From the NCBI GenBank assembly GCA_025463005.1, contig JAOAPR010000065.1, positions 1-64,000 of the forward strand: a DNA stretch of 64,000 nt, read 5' to 3'. The stretch comes from Bryobacterales bacterium (lineage in GTDB: Bacteria > Acidobacteriota > Terriglobia > Bryobacterales > Bryobacteraceae). Shown here piece after piece: positions 30,172 through 40,528 of the stretch. The notes below the pieces were generated by a model. That model was given only the letters and a program-made list of their open reading frames with translations. It was not told the DNA's origin and made no database searches. Position numbers and translations under genes: made by a program. The stretch's first letter is position 1, and the number at the start of each line of letters is the position of its first letter.

Positions 30172-33100
30172 ACCTGTCGCAGCCATTCATCCGCCGGCCC
30201 GTGGCGACCACGCTCCTGACGATCGCGATCGCGATCGCCGGATTCATCGCCTACAACGTGCTCCCGGTGGCGCCCTTGCCTGAGGTTGATTTTCCGACGA
30301 TTTCGGTCGCCGCCACCTTGCCCGGCGCGAGCGCGGAAATTATGGCGTCGTCGGTCGCCACTCCGCTCGAACGGCAGTTCGGACACATCGCCGGCATCAC
30401 GGAAATGACCTCTTCGAGTTCGATTGGAAACACCGCAGTGACGCTTCAGTTCGACCTTAGCCGAAATATCGACGGCGCCGCGCGCGATGTAGAAGCAGCC
30501 ATTAACGCCGCCCGAACGTATCTGCCCTCGAACCTTCCGGCGAATCCAACATACAGGAAGGTCAATCCAGCCGACGCGCCGATCCTGATCCTGGGCCTCA
30601 CCTCCGACAAGTACGATCGGTCCAAACTTTACGACGAAGCATCGACGGTCGTGCAGCAGAAGATTTCGCAGATTCAGGGCGTCGGCGAAGTAAATCTGGG
30701 CGGCGGCGCGTTGCCTGCCGTCCGCGTGGAGGTCAATCCCACTCGGCTCAACAGTAACGGACTCACGCTTCAAAATGTCCAGTCTGTCCTAAGCCTCCAG
30801 AATGCCGATCAGCCCGCCGGCCAGCTTTCTGATGAGGTGGTGACTGCCGATATCATCACCAACGATCAGATCTCTCGTGCCGAGGAGTATAAACCGCTGG
30901 TTATCGGCTTCAACCACGGCGCGGCTGTCCACCTTTCCGACGTGGCCGATGTCGTGGATTCGACGCAGAACGTGCGCAACGCGGGATTGCTGAACGGGAA
31001 GCCGGCCATCATGCTGATCATCTTCCGCCAGCCCGGCGCCAACATCATCCAGACCGTGGAGCGCATCCGTGCTCAGTTGCCATCCGTCGAGGCGTCTATC
31101 CCCAAGGGCATTGACACGACCATTGTTCTCGACCGCACCACCACCATACGCGCCTCGGTCGCCGATGTCGAACGCACGCTAGTCATCTCGATCGTTCTTG
31201 TGGTCGTGGTCGTATTCCTGTTTCTCAGAAACGCCCGCGCCACCCTCATCCCGAGCGTTGCTGTGCCAGTGTCTCTGATCGGAACCCTCGCCGCGATGTA
31301 TTTGTTCGGATACAGTCTCGACAATCTCTCGCTGATGGCGCTTACGATCGCGACCGGGTTTGTCGTCGACGATGCGATCGTAGTGATGGAGAACATCTCA
31401 CGGCATCTCGAAGCTGGTCTGGCTCCGTTTGCCGCCGCCGTCAAGGGAGCTAAAGAGATCGGCTTCACAGTGTTTTCCATCAGCGTCTCTCTGATCGCCG
31501 TTTTCATCCCCATCCTCATGATGAGCGGCATCGTCGGCCGCCTTTTCCGCGAATTTGCGATCACTCTCTCTGCCGCCATCGTGATCTCGATGATGGTTTC
31601 TCTAACTACCACGCCGATGATGTGCGCATATCTGCTAAAGAACGAAAGCATTACAAATCATGGCCGGCTTTACCGGGCGAGTGAGCGGTTCTTCGCCAGG
31701 ATGCTCTCCATGTACCGGCACTCGCTCGCGTGGGTACTGGAGCATCCCACACCGACGCTCCTCGTGCTCCTGTCGGCCATTGCATTGAACTTTGTGCTGA
31801 TCGTCAAAATTCCGAAGGGCTTTTTTCCGCAGCAGGACACAGGCGCCCTGGCGGGCGGTCTGCAGGGGCCGCAGGACTCGTCTTTCCCGGCGATGGACAA
31901 CTCCCTTCAGCAACTGGTCGCCGTAATCAAGGCTGATCCTGCGGTCGACAATGTAGTTGGTTTTACAGGCGGCCAAGGACCTTCGAATGGCGGCTTCATC
32001 TTCATCGCTTTGAAGCCGCTGGATGTCCGCAAGGTGGATGCGCCGCAGATCATCGACCGGCTGCGGCCGCAGTTGAATGGTCTTCCGGTCGCGTCGGTGT
32101 TCCTCCAGGCAGCTCAGGATCTGCGCATCGGCGGACGATCGAGTAACGCGCTCTATCAGTACACCATTCAGTCCGATAGCGTACAGGAGTTGTCGCACTG
32201 GGGTCCGATTCTGTTGGCGCAAATGAAAACTCTCCCCGGCTTTCAGGATGTGAACTCGGATCAGCAGAACAACGGGCTGGATGTGTTGCTGACATACGAT
32301 CGCGCCACTGCTGCCAGGCTTGGCGCAACCGCGCAATCCCTTGACGCACTGCTTGACAGCGCCTTCGGACAGTCCGAAGTCTCCATCATATATACGCAGT
32401 TGAACCAGTATTACGTGGTGCTGGAAGTCGCGCCGCAATATTGGCAAAGCCCGGAAGATTTGAATGATATATATCTCGAAGGAACGAACGGGGTCGTGCC
32501 GCTAAGGACCGTTACCACGTCTCAAACGAATACGATTCCCTTGACAGTGAACCACACCGGGTTGTTCCCTTCCGTAACTGTGTCGTTCAATCTTGCTCCT
32601 GGATTGTCTTTAAGCGATGCGACGCAGGCGATTGACGCGATGAAACAGAAGCTCGGTACGCCTTCATCCGTGAGCGGCTTCTTCAGCGGCACCCTGCTTG
32701 CCTACACGGAGTCGCTGAGCACTGAGCCGTATCTGATCTTGACCGCATTGCTGGCTGTTTACATTGTGCTCGGTGTTCTGTATGAAAGCCTGGTGCACCC
32801 GCTAACTATTATTTCGACGCTCCCGTCAGCCAGCCTTGGCGCAATTCTCGCGCTCATGCTTTTCAAGATCGATCTCAACATCATTTCGATCATTGGCATT
32901 GTGCTCCTCATCGGGATCGTGAAAAAGAACGCAATCATGATGATCGATTTCGCTATCAATGCCGAGCGGGAACAGGGCAAGAGTCCCGCCGACGCGATTT
33001 TCGAGGGTTGTACGCTGCGCTTTCGCCCGATCCTTATGACGACGATGGCCGCGCTGTTTGGCGCACTCCCTCTGGCGTTCGGGACCGGGACTGGATCGGA

Positions 33101-33263
33101 ATTGCGCCGTCCACTCGGGATCACGATCGTCGGCGGCCTCATCGTCAGCCAGATCCTCACGCTCTACACCACGCCGGTGCTTTATTTGTTCCTCGATAAC
33201 TTGCGGCTTCGCATCAAGGGCGAGCCTCGCGGCAGCTTCCACTCGCCACTAGGAGAGGTATGA
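30168..33263 (+). CDS. RND multidrug efflux permease (MdtC-like)
   Basis: 1031 aa, ATGA overlap with preceding permease; [65 protein letters not shown]. Confidence 0.94.
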   Translation: MNLSQPFIRRPVATTLLTIAIAIAGFIAYNVLPVAPLPEVDFPTISVAATLPGASAEIMASSVATPLERQFGHIAGITEMTSSSSIGNTAVTLQFDLSRNIDGAARDVEAAINAARTYLPSNLPANPTYRKVNPADAPILILGLTSDKYDRSKLYDEASTVVQQKISQIQGVGEVNLGGGALPAVRVEVNPTRLNSNGLTLQNVQSVLSLQNADQPAGQLSDEVVTADIITNDQISRAEEYKPLVIGFNHGAAVHLSDVADVVDSTQNVRNAGLLNGKPAIMLIIFRQPGANIIQTVERIRAQLPSVEASIPKGIDTTIVLDRTTTIRASVADVERTLVISIVLVVVVVFLFLRNARATLIPSVAVPVSLIGTLAAMYLFGYSLDNLSLMALTIATGFVVDDAIVVMENISRHLEAGLAPFAAAVKGAKEIGFTVFSISVSLIAVFIPILMMSGIVGRLFREFAITLSAAIVISMMVSLTTTPMMCAYLLKNESITNHGRLYRASERFFARMLSMYRHSLAWVLEHPTPTLLVLLSAIALNFVLIVKIPKGFFPQQDTGALAGGLQGPQDSSFPAMDNSLQQLVAVIKADPAVDNVVGFTGGQGPSNGGFIFIALKPLDVRKVDAPQIIDRLRPQLNGLPVASVFLQAAQDLRIGGRSSNALYQYTIQSDSVQELSHWGPILLAQMKTLPGFQDVNSDQQNNGLDVLLTYDRATAARLGATAQSLDALLDSAFGQSEVSIIYTQLNQYYVVLEVAPQYWQSPEDLNDIYLEGTNGVVPLRTVTTSQTNTIPLTVNHTGLFPSVTVSFNLAPGLSLSDATQAIDAMKQKLGTPSSVSGFFSGTLLAYTESLSTEPYLILTALLAVYIVLGVLYESLVHPLTIISTLPSASLGAILALMLFKIDLNIISIIGIVLLIGIVKKNAIMMIDFAINAEREQGKSPADAIFEGCTLRFRPILMTTMAALFGALPLAFGTGTGSELRRPLGITIVGGLIVSQILTLYTTPVLYLFLDNLRLRIKGEPRGSFHSPLGEV

Positions 33264-34780
33264 CCTGCTTCCGCTTCCTGTCGGCGGCGTTGATCCTGAC
33301 ACTTGCTGGATGCTCGATTGGCCCCAAGTATCAACCCCCGGTTCCGCACGCGCCTGTTGTTTATAAGGAGTCGCCCACGCAGTTTAAGGAAACGGACGGC
33401 TGGAAGGTAGCGCAGCCGTCGGATGCGATGCTGCGCGGCAAATGGTGGGAGATCTATGAGGATCCCGAGCTGAACGCGCTTGAAGAGCAGCTCAACATCG
33501 ATAACCAAAACATTAAGCAATTCTTCGAGAACTTCATGCAGGCCAGGGCGCTGGTCCGTGAAGCCCGGTCCCAATACTTTCCCACCGTGGGGACCACGCC
33601 GTCCTTCAACCGGTCCGCCTCTTCGGCGAACCTCGGAGCATCGCGCGGCGCCACCAGCGGCTCTTCCGGAACGGCCACGTTCGCAGGGTCCCAAAGCACC
33701 CTCCATGCTTTGCCTCTGGACATCTCATGGGCCCCCGACCTCTGGGGCAAAGTTCGAAAAACCGTGCAGGAGAATCAGTACGCGGCGCAACTCAGCGCGG
33801 CCGATCTCGAGAATGAACGGCTGACCGAGCAGGCCAGCCTGGCTTCATTCTTTTTCGAGATCCGTGGGCAGGATGCACTGCAAAGAGTCTTGGACGACAC
33901 GGTGGAAGCAGATAAGAAGTCGCTCGAGCTGACCCAGGCGCTCTACGACACAGGCATCGACGACCAGATTTCCGTCGTCCAGGCGCAGACTGCGCTGGAG
34001 AGCGCCCAAGCGGCAGCGATCAACCTCGGCATCGCGCGCGCCCAGTTTGAACACGCCATTGCTCTGCTGATCGGAAAGCCGGCGTCTGAGTTCTCTATTC
34101 CCGTCAGGCCGATGACCACCGCGCCCCCTCCGATTCCAATCGCTGTGCCGTCGCAGTTGCTGGAGCGCCGGCCCGACATCGCCGCCGCCGAACGCAACAT
34201 GGCCGCCGCCAATGCTCAGATTGGAATCGCCTATGCGGCCTACTATCCATCTTTGACTCTTTCCGCGTCCGGCGGTTTTGAAAGCTCGACGCTTCACCAG
34301 TTGTTTGCCTGGCCGAGCCGGTTCTGGTCGATCGGCGGGTCCCTCTCTGAGACGCTCTTCGATGCCGGACTGCGCCGCGCCACAGTCGACCAGTTCATCG
34401 CGACGTATAACGCAGCCGTCGCCAGCTACCGGGAGAGCGTGCTTGCCGGCTTCCAGCAAGTAGAAGATAACCTCGCGTCCGTGCGCATTCTTGCGCAGCA
34501 GATCCAGCGTCAGCAGCAGGCCGTTGCTTCGGCGGAAACGTATTTGAAGCTCGAACTGGGCCGGTACGAAACCGGCATCGATCCGTATGTTGACGTGGTC
34601 ATCGCGCAAACTACCTTGTTGGCCAACCAACAGGCGCTGATCAGTGCGCAAGTTACACAGATGACTGCCTCGGTTCAGCTCATTGCGGCTCTCGGTGGGG
34701 GATGGGATAAATCGCAGCTACCCACTGCAAGCCAGGTTACACAGAAGCCTACAAAGGCGCAGTCCGCTATCGAGCATTAG
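33260..34780 (+). CDS. NodT-family outer membrane factor lipoprotein
   Basis: 506 aa; lipobox LTLAGCSIGPKYQPP; WWEIYEDPELNALEEQLNIDNQNIKQFFENFMQARALVREARSQYFPTV; PSQLLERRPDIAAAERNMAAANAQIGIAYAAYYPSLTLS. Confidence 0.93.
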   Translation: MTCFRFLSAALILTLAGCSIGPKYQPPVPHAPVVYKESPTQFKETDGWKVAQPSDAMLRGKWWEIYEDPELNALEEQLNIDNQNIKQFFENFMQARALVREARSQYFPTVGTTPSFNRSASSANLGASRGATSGSSGTATFAGSQSTLHALPLDISWAPDLWGKVRKTVQENQYAAQLSAADLENERLTEQASLASFFFEIRGQDALQRVLDDTVEADKKSLELTQALYDTGIDDQISVVQAQTALESAQAAAINLGIARAQFEHAIALLIGKPASEFSIPVRPMTTAPPPIPIAVPSQLLERRPDIAAAERNMAAANAQIGIAYAAYYPSLTLSASGGFESSTLHQLFAWPSRFWSIGGSLSETLFDAGLRRATVDQFIATYNAAVASYRESVLAGFQQVEDNLASVRILAQQIQRQQQAVASAETYLKLELGRYETGIDPYVDVVIAQTTLLANQQALISAQVTQMTASVQLIAALGGGWDKSQLPTASQVTQKPTKAQSAIEH

Positions 34781-35101
34781 AGCTAACCGTCTCTGAGGTG
34801 CGAGCTACGAGTCTCCAGACCGCCGGCGTGCTCGGGCGCACCATGCTTCATGTATCAATCCAATGACTTAGGCGATACCGCGCTCCAAGGCGGTTTCGAG
34901 GCGTTTCGTGATTTTCGCAACCCCTTCCTCGGAGCGGCGGTACACTTTCACGGCGATCTTCAACGGGGTTGTCCATATTTGGTCAAGCGGCGTCCGGAAG
35001 TCAGTCCTTCAAATAAACGTGTGGTCCCAGCCATTGTAAGAGTATAGATTGTTCAGTAAAAGACAGTGGTGCCTGAATTGCCTGCGGAAATTGAGATATT
35101 A

Positions 35102-35500
35102 ATGGAACAACCACTTAATCAAAACAAAAAGACCATTCTTGTGGTTGATGATGACCCAACCCTCTTGAAGTCGGTCTCCGGGTTCCTGGCAGGTGACTAC
35201 AATGTTCTCAGCGCGAACAGCCCCAAAGAAGCCCTTCAGCAGTCGAAAGAATCAAAGTCCGAGATTCATCTTCTTTTGTCAGACTTCCAAATGGCGGAAA
35301 TGACCGGCATAGATCTAGCCACCCAGATCACCGCTCAGCGACCGAAAATCAAAGTATTGCTGATGTCCGGCTATCCTGCAGGAATGCTTGTGCTCAATGA
35401 AGGATGGCATTTTCTCCCTAAGCCGTTCATCGCATCGCAACTGCTCGCGTTGGTTGTGGGCCTCGTCTCAGCAGACAAAGCGTCCAAATACGCGGCCTAA
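35102..35500 (+). CDS. Single-domain response regulator (receiver only)
   Basis: ORF 35066..35500; internal ATG 35102. KTILVVDDDPTLLKSVSGFL, LLLSDFQMAEMTGIDLA, VLLMSGYP, FLPKPF. Confidence 0.85.
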   Translation: MEQPLNQNKKTILVVDDDPTLLKSVSGFLAGDYNVLSANSPKEALQQSKESKSEIHLLLSDFQMAEMTGIDLATQITAQRPKIKVLLMSGYPAGMLVLNEGWHFLPKPFIASQLLALVVGLVSADKASKYAA

Positions 35501-35682
35501 CCCTCGCATGAGCATGCCGGCCCGTGCAGGTCGGTCTGGCCGGAACCTAAGGCTCTAAGTCAGTCAATTCAACGTATCTCGCGGTATTCACACGCAGGCA
35601 AACATCAATATCTTGGCTCAGTCTAAATAGGATCCACGCGATACCCCCAAGGGACCCACGTCATACCCCCCTTTGGGGCCTC

Positions 35683-36588
35683 GTGGGGAGTGTCAACAGA
35701 ACTATAGTCGTAACCGTGACGAAAACTAATACGATTTCCACGGATATTATACGTAATGCGCCGCTGAAAAAAGATAAGGCTCTAGCCGATTCAACGAAGA
35801 CCGTCGCAGCCCAGCGTGGACCTCCGCGTTGTAAGCCTGCCAGCAGCGCGCAGCAGGCGGCCAAGTTCGCCCGCCGCGACAGTTTGGTGATGGAGCATCT
35901 ATCGCTGGTGAAAGCCATCGCCGTGCGAGTCCACGAGAAGGTTCCGGTGCACGTGGATATGGACGATCTCATCCACGCCGGTATCCTGGGCTTGTTCGAC
36001 GCCGCCAGCAAATTCAATTTGGAGAAACAGGTATTATTTCCCAGCTACGCGAAACACCGCATCAAGGGAGCAATTCTCGATAGCCTCCGGCAGCTCGACT
36101 GGGCCTCGCGCGACATGCGCCGCCGCCATAAACAGGTTGAGTGCGCCAGCCGCGATCTGGGCGCCGAGCTGCAGCGTAACCCCACCGAAGCGGAGATGGC
36201 GCAAAAGCTGGGCATGGACGTAGAGCGCTTGCGCACCATGATGATGGATCTTCGCAACGTGGGCCTGATTTCGGCGTCTACCCGCGGCAATGAAGGCGAT
36301 GATCTTCCCGCTCCGGATTTCCCCAGCAAGCTCGAAACCCGTCCCGATTACATTTGTGTCCAGAAAGAATTGCGCAGCACGCTGGGGGTAGCCATCAAGA
36401 CGCTGCCGGAGCGCTACCAGAAGGTGGTAGTTCTGTATTACACCAAGGAACTGACGATGAATGAGATCGGCGGGATACTCGGCATTAACGAAAGCCGTGT
36501 TTCGCAGATCCACAAAGCGGCGCTGGAAAAAATGGCCATAGTGCTGAAGAATACTGGAATCAATTCGGTTCAAGCGTTCCAAAACTGA
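35683..36588 (+). CDS. FliA/sigma-28-type RNA polymerase sigma factor
   Basis: 301 aa (GTG at 35716 is an alternative start); VPVHVDMDDLIHAGILGLFDAASKFNLEKQVLFPSYAKHRIKGAILDSLRQLDWASRDMRRR; ELTMNEIGGILGINESRVSQIHKAALEKM. Confidence 0.88.
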   Translation: MGSVNRTIVVTVTKTNTISTDIIRNAPLKKDKALADSTKTVAAQRGPPRCKPASSAQQAAKFARRDSLVMEHLSLVKAIAVRVHEKVPVHVDMDDLIHAGILGLFDAASKFNLEKQVLFPSYAKHRIKGAILDSLRQLDWASRDMRRRHKQVECASRDLGAELQRNPTEAEMAQKLGMDVERLRTMMMDLRNVGLISASTRGNEGDDLPAPDFPSKLETRPDYICVQKELRSTLGVAIKTLPERYQKVVVLYYTKELTMNEIGGILGINESRVSQIHKAALEKMAIVLKNTGINSVQAFQN

Positions 36589-36648
36589 GAGGCTTTCGGG
36601 ATAATACTCCAAATAATGCTAGCTTGGAGTGGAATAAGCGACGATCAC

Positions 36649-37101
36649 ATGGAGACGTCCCCGATGACATCAGAAGAACTGAAGAAGCTATTCCTGCACT
36701 ACTCCGAAGATGCTCAATTCCAAAACTGGAACAAGGGAGAAGCGCCGGGAATGCGATTCGTGTACGCCTGCGAGTATGGCACGATTTGGAAATTTACGCC
36801 TCAAACCTGGTGGCAATTCGTTACGAAGGCCGTCCGCAACAACGGCTGCCACGACTTCCTCCTATCGAAAGCACTACGCAGCCGGCCCAAGCAGATCATC
36901 AAGGGCGAGGATAACAAGTTCTATTCGTCGGACGTTACGATCCGTTGCGTGAATCCGGTGGATTGGACGCTGCTGGACTGGACCAATGAACTGATACCCG
37001 GCAAAAGAACAACACCAAACATGGAGCATGCGGTTGCCGCCCAGCGGAAAGGACCGATCTCCGAACTCCGAACCGATAAGGCTCGCATGCGTTGCCGGTG
37101 A
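36649..37101 (+). CDS. Hypothetical protein
   Basis: ORF 36616..37101 with ATGs at 36649 and 36664; MTSEELKKLFLHYSEDAQFQNWNKGEAPGMRFVYACEYGTIWKFTPQTWWQFVTKAVRNNG; no family recognised. Confidence 0.55.
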   Translation: METSPMTSEELKKLFLHYSEDAQFQNWNKGEAPGMRFVYACEYGTIWKFTPQTWWQFVTKAVRNNGCHDFLLSKALRSRPKQIIKGEDNKFYSSDVTIRCVNPVDWTLLDWTNELIPGKRTTPNMEHAVAAQRKGPISELRTDKARMRCR

Positions 37102-37104
37102 GTT

Positions 37105-37500
37105 CTATTTCTGGTTGTGCCGGTGCACCTGAGGTACGCCGAGCCGTTCCACGGTCTCGCCTTCGAAATCGAATTCAATCAACACGGCCGGTTCGTTGCC
37201 AACCACCCATCCTTCGTGCCCCGGCTCGACTGCGACAAACTGCGGGGCCTTGTACTCGACGACACACCCGTCCGCAAACCGAACGTTAATTTGGCCTCGA
37301 GCCATGAAGCCCACGTGCGCATGCATACACTGTTCCGTCCCGACCACCCCTCTTAAGTGGGCCGCCCAATTGAATCCAGGCGGGTAAATCATGCGCTTTA
37401 CCCGGACATTACCGGCGCGGGCAATATCGACCTGAACACCGCCAACCTCTCGGTGCTCGTCAGCTTTCACGGGCGCGAGCAGGGGATCCGTATCATTCAT
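37105..37500 (-). CDS. Small cupin-fold protein
   Basis: 131 aa; YPPGFNWAAHLRGVVGTEQCMHAHVGFMARGQINVRFADGCVVEYKAPQFVAVEPGHEGWVVG cupin-like pattern. Confidence 0.7.
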   Translation of the reverse strand: MNDTDPLLAPVKADEHREVGGVQVDIARAGNVRVKRMIYPPGFNWAAHLRGVVGTEQCMHAHVGFMARGQINVRFADGCVVEYKAPQFVAVEPGHEGWVVGNEPAVLIEFDFEGETVERLGVPQVHRHNQK

Positions 37501-37559
37501 GGTTGATTACTCCAAACTAAGAAGCAGCATAACGCAATAATGAAGCAGCGGAGCTTCCT

Positions 37560-38426
37560 GTGATCTGGCATGACTTGCGAGACCCGAATGACCCGGAGTT
37601 AGACGCCTTAGCGGAACGCTATCATCTCCATCCGCTGCACATCGAGGATTGCCGCCATCGAAATCAGCGAGCCAAGGTTGAAGAAGGCGACGATTACATC
37701 TTTGTCGTCCTAAAGCCCGTCCACATCAACAAGGCGGGCGAGCTGGAGATTACAGACTTCGACCTGTTCCTGGGTCGCGATTATCTGATCACCGTTGAAG
37801 AGGGTGAGTGCCCCAGTCTTCGGGCGAGCGTCGACCAGCTTCGCGCGACTGCCAATCGATCTCGCGCGGACCAGCTCTTTTACAAAATCATGGACGCCAC
37901 GGTCGATGCGTACGCGCCGGTGCTCGATTGGTTCAATGACGCCATAGACGCCATTGAAGATAAGGTCCTGGAGAAACCCTCGCCGGACACCCTCCAACGA
38001 ATTTTCGAGCTTAAACGGGGATTGATCGAACTTCGACGTGTTCTAACCAACATGCGCGATGTAGCCAGTCATCTTCAGCGGCTGGAGACCGACTTGATTC
38101 AACGCGACCTGTGGCCGTTTCTCCGGGATGTGTACGATCATCTGGCACGCGATGTGGAAATGGTGGAAATGCACCGCGATCTGCTAGCGGGGGCAATGGA
38201 TATTTACTTGTCGAGCGTCGCGAATCGAACCAACCAGGTGATGAAAGTGCTAACCGTGCTGGGGACGATCGCCCTCCCCGCGATTGTAATCTCCGGCTTC
38301 TACGGAATGAATACCAAGGGTCTGCCGTGGATTGAGTCACCGCACGCGGCTGCAATTGCCGCCGGGCTGATGATCGTGACTACGGCGGGATTGCTCCTTG
38401 TGCTTAAGAGGTTCGATTGGTTCTAA
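37560..38426 (+). CDS. corA: CorA family divalent-cation transporter
   Basis: 288 aa, GTG start; LHPLHIEDCRHRNQRAKVEEGDDYIFVVLKP; C-terminal ISGFYGMNTKGLPW (GMN motif) with two TM segments. Confidence 0.92.
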   Translation: MIWHDLRDPNDPELDALAERYHLHPLHIEDCRHRNQRAKVEEGDDYIFVVLKPVHINKAGELEITDFDLFLGRDYLITVEEGECPSLRASVDQLRATANRSRADQLFYKIMDATVDAYAPVLDWFNDAIDAIEDKVLEKPSPDTLQRIFELKRGLIELRRVLTNMRDVASHLQRLETDLIQRDLWPFLRDVYDHLARDVEMVEMHRDLLAGAMDIYLSSVANRTNQVMKVLTVLGTIALPAIVISGFYGMNTKGLPWIESPHAAAIAAGLMIVTTAGLLLVLKRFDWF

Positions 38427-38452
38427 ACTAGCTAGTGGCAAAAGGAGGGGGC

Positions 38453-40492
38453 ATGCGACGAACCTTGTTTGGATTGTTGGGGACGGTGGTGCTGTGCGGG
38501 TTAATAGCGTGGCCCGCCGCCGGTCAGCAAGGCGCCAAGAACGGCGAGTGGCGGACCTACGGCGGCGACCTCGGGAATACCCACTACTCGCCGCTCGATC
38601 AGATCAGCGCAAGTAACTTCGATAAGCTCGAAGTCGCCTGGCGATTCAAGACCTCGAACCTAGGCCCGCGTCCCGAGTTCAACCTCGAATCGACGCCCCT
38701 GATGGCCAACGGCGTCCTCTATGCCGCGGCGGGAACAAGGCGCTCGGTTGTCGCGCTCGACGCCGCCACCGGAGAGCTTCTATGGGTACACGGCGAGCGC
38801 GAAGGCGCGCGAGGTAGCGCGGCTCCTCGTCAATTATCCGGCCGCGGCCTGGCTTACTGGACAGATGGCCGCGAGGAGCGGATTCTTTACGTGACGCCTG
38901 GTTACCGCATGGTCGCGCTGAATGCGAAGACCGGCGATCCCGTCTCCGGCTTCGGCCAGGGCGGAGTCGTCGACTTGAAGCTGGAAGATGACCAGCAGAT
39001 CGATCTGGTCACGGGCGAAGTGGGGTTGCATGCGACCCCGGTGGTCGCGGGCGACACCGTGATTGTCGGCGCCGCGCACCGGTCGGGCGGAGTGCCGCGA
39101 AGTAAAACCAACGTCAAAGGCTACGTCCGTGGATTCGACGTGCGGACCGGCAAACGCCTTTGGATCTTCCACACCATTCCGCGCCCGGGAGAGTTCGGAT
39201 ATAACACCTGGGAGAAAGATTCCGCGGACTACACAGGGAATGCAGGTGTGTGGGGCCAGATCAGCGTGGATGAAGAGTTGGGCATGGCCTACCTCCCGGT
39301 GGAACTCCCGACCGGTGACTATTACGGAGGTCATCGCCCCGGGGCTGGGCTGTTCGGCGAAAGCCTCGTCGCGGTGGACCTGAAAACCGGCCAGCGCAAA
39401 TGGCATTACCAGCTAGTGCACCACGGAATCTGGGACATGGACATTCCGTGCGCTCCGATTCTGGCCGACATCAGCATCAACGGCCGGACGGTGAAGGCCG
39501 TCGCGCAGCCCACCAAGCAGGCGTTTCTCTATGTTTTCGATCGCGCAACGGGCCAGCCGATCTGGCCGATCGAGGAAAAGCCCGTGGAGAAAGGCACAGT
39601 TCCCGGCGAATGGTACTCACCCACGCAGCCATTTCCGAGCAAGCCGCCGGCCTATGACCGGCAGGGTTTCCAACTTGAGGATCTGATCGATTTCACGCCG
39701 GCTCTTCATGCCGAGGCGGTGAAAATGGCGGCGTTGTACAAGCTCGGGCCGGTCTTCACGCCGCCGGTGGTCAGCAAGGTGGATGGCCCCCTGGCCACGC
39801 TAGCCTTGGCCACCGCAGGCGGCGGCACGAATTGGGCCGGCGGCTCCTACGATCCTGAGACTCATAGGGTCTACGTGTTCTCGCAACGTTCTATCAGCAC
39901 GCTCGGGCTGGTTCCCGGCGATCCCAGAATGACCGATGAAGCCTATATCCAGGGGTCGGCACGAACTGGCGCTCGGACCTCGGGGGGAGCGGGCGCGGAT
40001 GCCGCCCAGGACACCAGACCAGCCGCGGCCCGCGAGGGCGATGGAGGGGGAGGCCTGACCGTCCAAGGGCTGCCGCTAGTGAAGCCGCCGTATGCCAGCA
40101 TCAGCGCCATCGATCTGAATCGAGGGGAGATACTCTGGCAGGTTGCACATGGGGAAACTCCGGATAACATCCGCAATCACCCGGCCCTCAAGGGCTTGAC
40201 GATACCGCGCACCGGCCGACCGGGCGTCATAGGCACCCTGGTGACCAAGACTCTGATGATCGCAGGCGAACGCGACTTCTTCACGACGCCCTCAGGCCAG
40301 AAAGGCGCCATGCTGCGCGCTTACGACAAGGCATCCGGCAAAGACGCCGGCGCGGTTTACATGCCGGCCGGGCAAACTGGTACGCCGATGACGTATATGT
40401 TGAATGGCAAGCAGTACATCGTTGTAGCGATCGGCGGAACCGGGTATGAGGCGGAATTCATCGCGTTCCGGCTGCCCAATTCGACCCCTTAG
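38453..40492 (+). CDS. Exported PQQ-dependent dehydrogenase (glucose dehydrogenase-like quinoprotein)
   Basis: ORF 38435..40492; ATG 38453 preceded by AAAGGAGGGG. GEWRTYGGDLGNTHYSPLDQISASNFDKLEVAWRFKT; HHGIWDMDIPCAPILADISINGRTVKAVAQPTKQAFLYVFDRATGQPIWPIEE. Confidence 0.92.
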   Translation: MRRTLFGLLGTVVLCGLIAWPAAGQQGAKNGEWRTYGGDLGNTHYSPLDQISASNFDKLEVAWRFKTSNLGPRPEFNLESTPLMANGVLYAAAGTRRSVVALDAATGELLWVHGEREGARGSAAPRQLSGRGLAYWTDGREERILYVTPGYRMVALNAKTGDPVSGFGQGGVVDLKLEDDQQIDLVTGEVGLHATPVVAGDTVIVGAAHRSGGVPRSKTNVKGYVRGFDVRTGKRLWIFHTIPRPGEFGYNTWEKDSADYTGNAGVWGQISVDEELGMAYLPVELPTGDYYGGHRPGAGLFGESLVAVDLKTGQRKWHYQLVHHGIWDMDIPCAPILADISINGRTVKAVAQPTKQAFLYVFDRATGQPIWPIEEKPVEKGTVPGEWYSPTQPFPSKPPAYDRQGFQLEDLIDFTPALHAEAVKMAALYKLGPVFTPPVVSKVDGPLATLALATAGGGTNWAGGSYDPETHRVYVFSQRSISTLGLVPGDPRMTDEAYIQGSARTGARTSGGAGADAAQDTRPAAAREGDGGGGLTVQGLPLVKPPYASISAIDLNRGEILWQVAHGETPDNIRNHPALKGLTIPRTGRPGVIGTLVTKTLMIAGERDFFTTPSGQKGAMLRAYDKASGKDAGAVYMPAGQTGTPMTYMLNGKQYIVVAIGGTGYEAEFIAFRLPNSTP

Positions 40493-40528
40493 GAAGTAAC
40501 CTATCGCTCTGCAACCCCGCCATATATA

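Noticed and set aside
34868-35013. Minus-strand short frame ...TDFRTPLDQIWTTPLKIAVKVYRRSEEGVAKITKRLETALERGIA* after the OMF gene
   Set aside because: Reads like a protein C-terminus, but it is only about 48 codons from an upstream stop, has no start or family match, and cannot be supported as a gene or transposase remnant without a search.
35683-36588. Flagellar operon implied by a FliA-like sigma factor
   Set aside because: No flagellar or chemotaxis genes occur in the window; the sigma factor alone does not support one.
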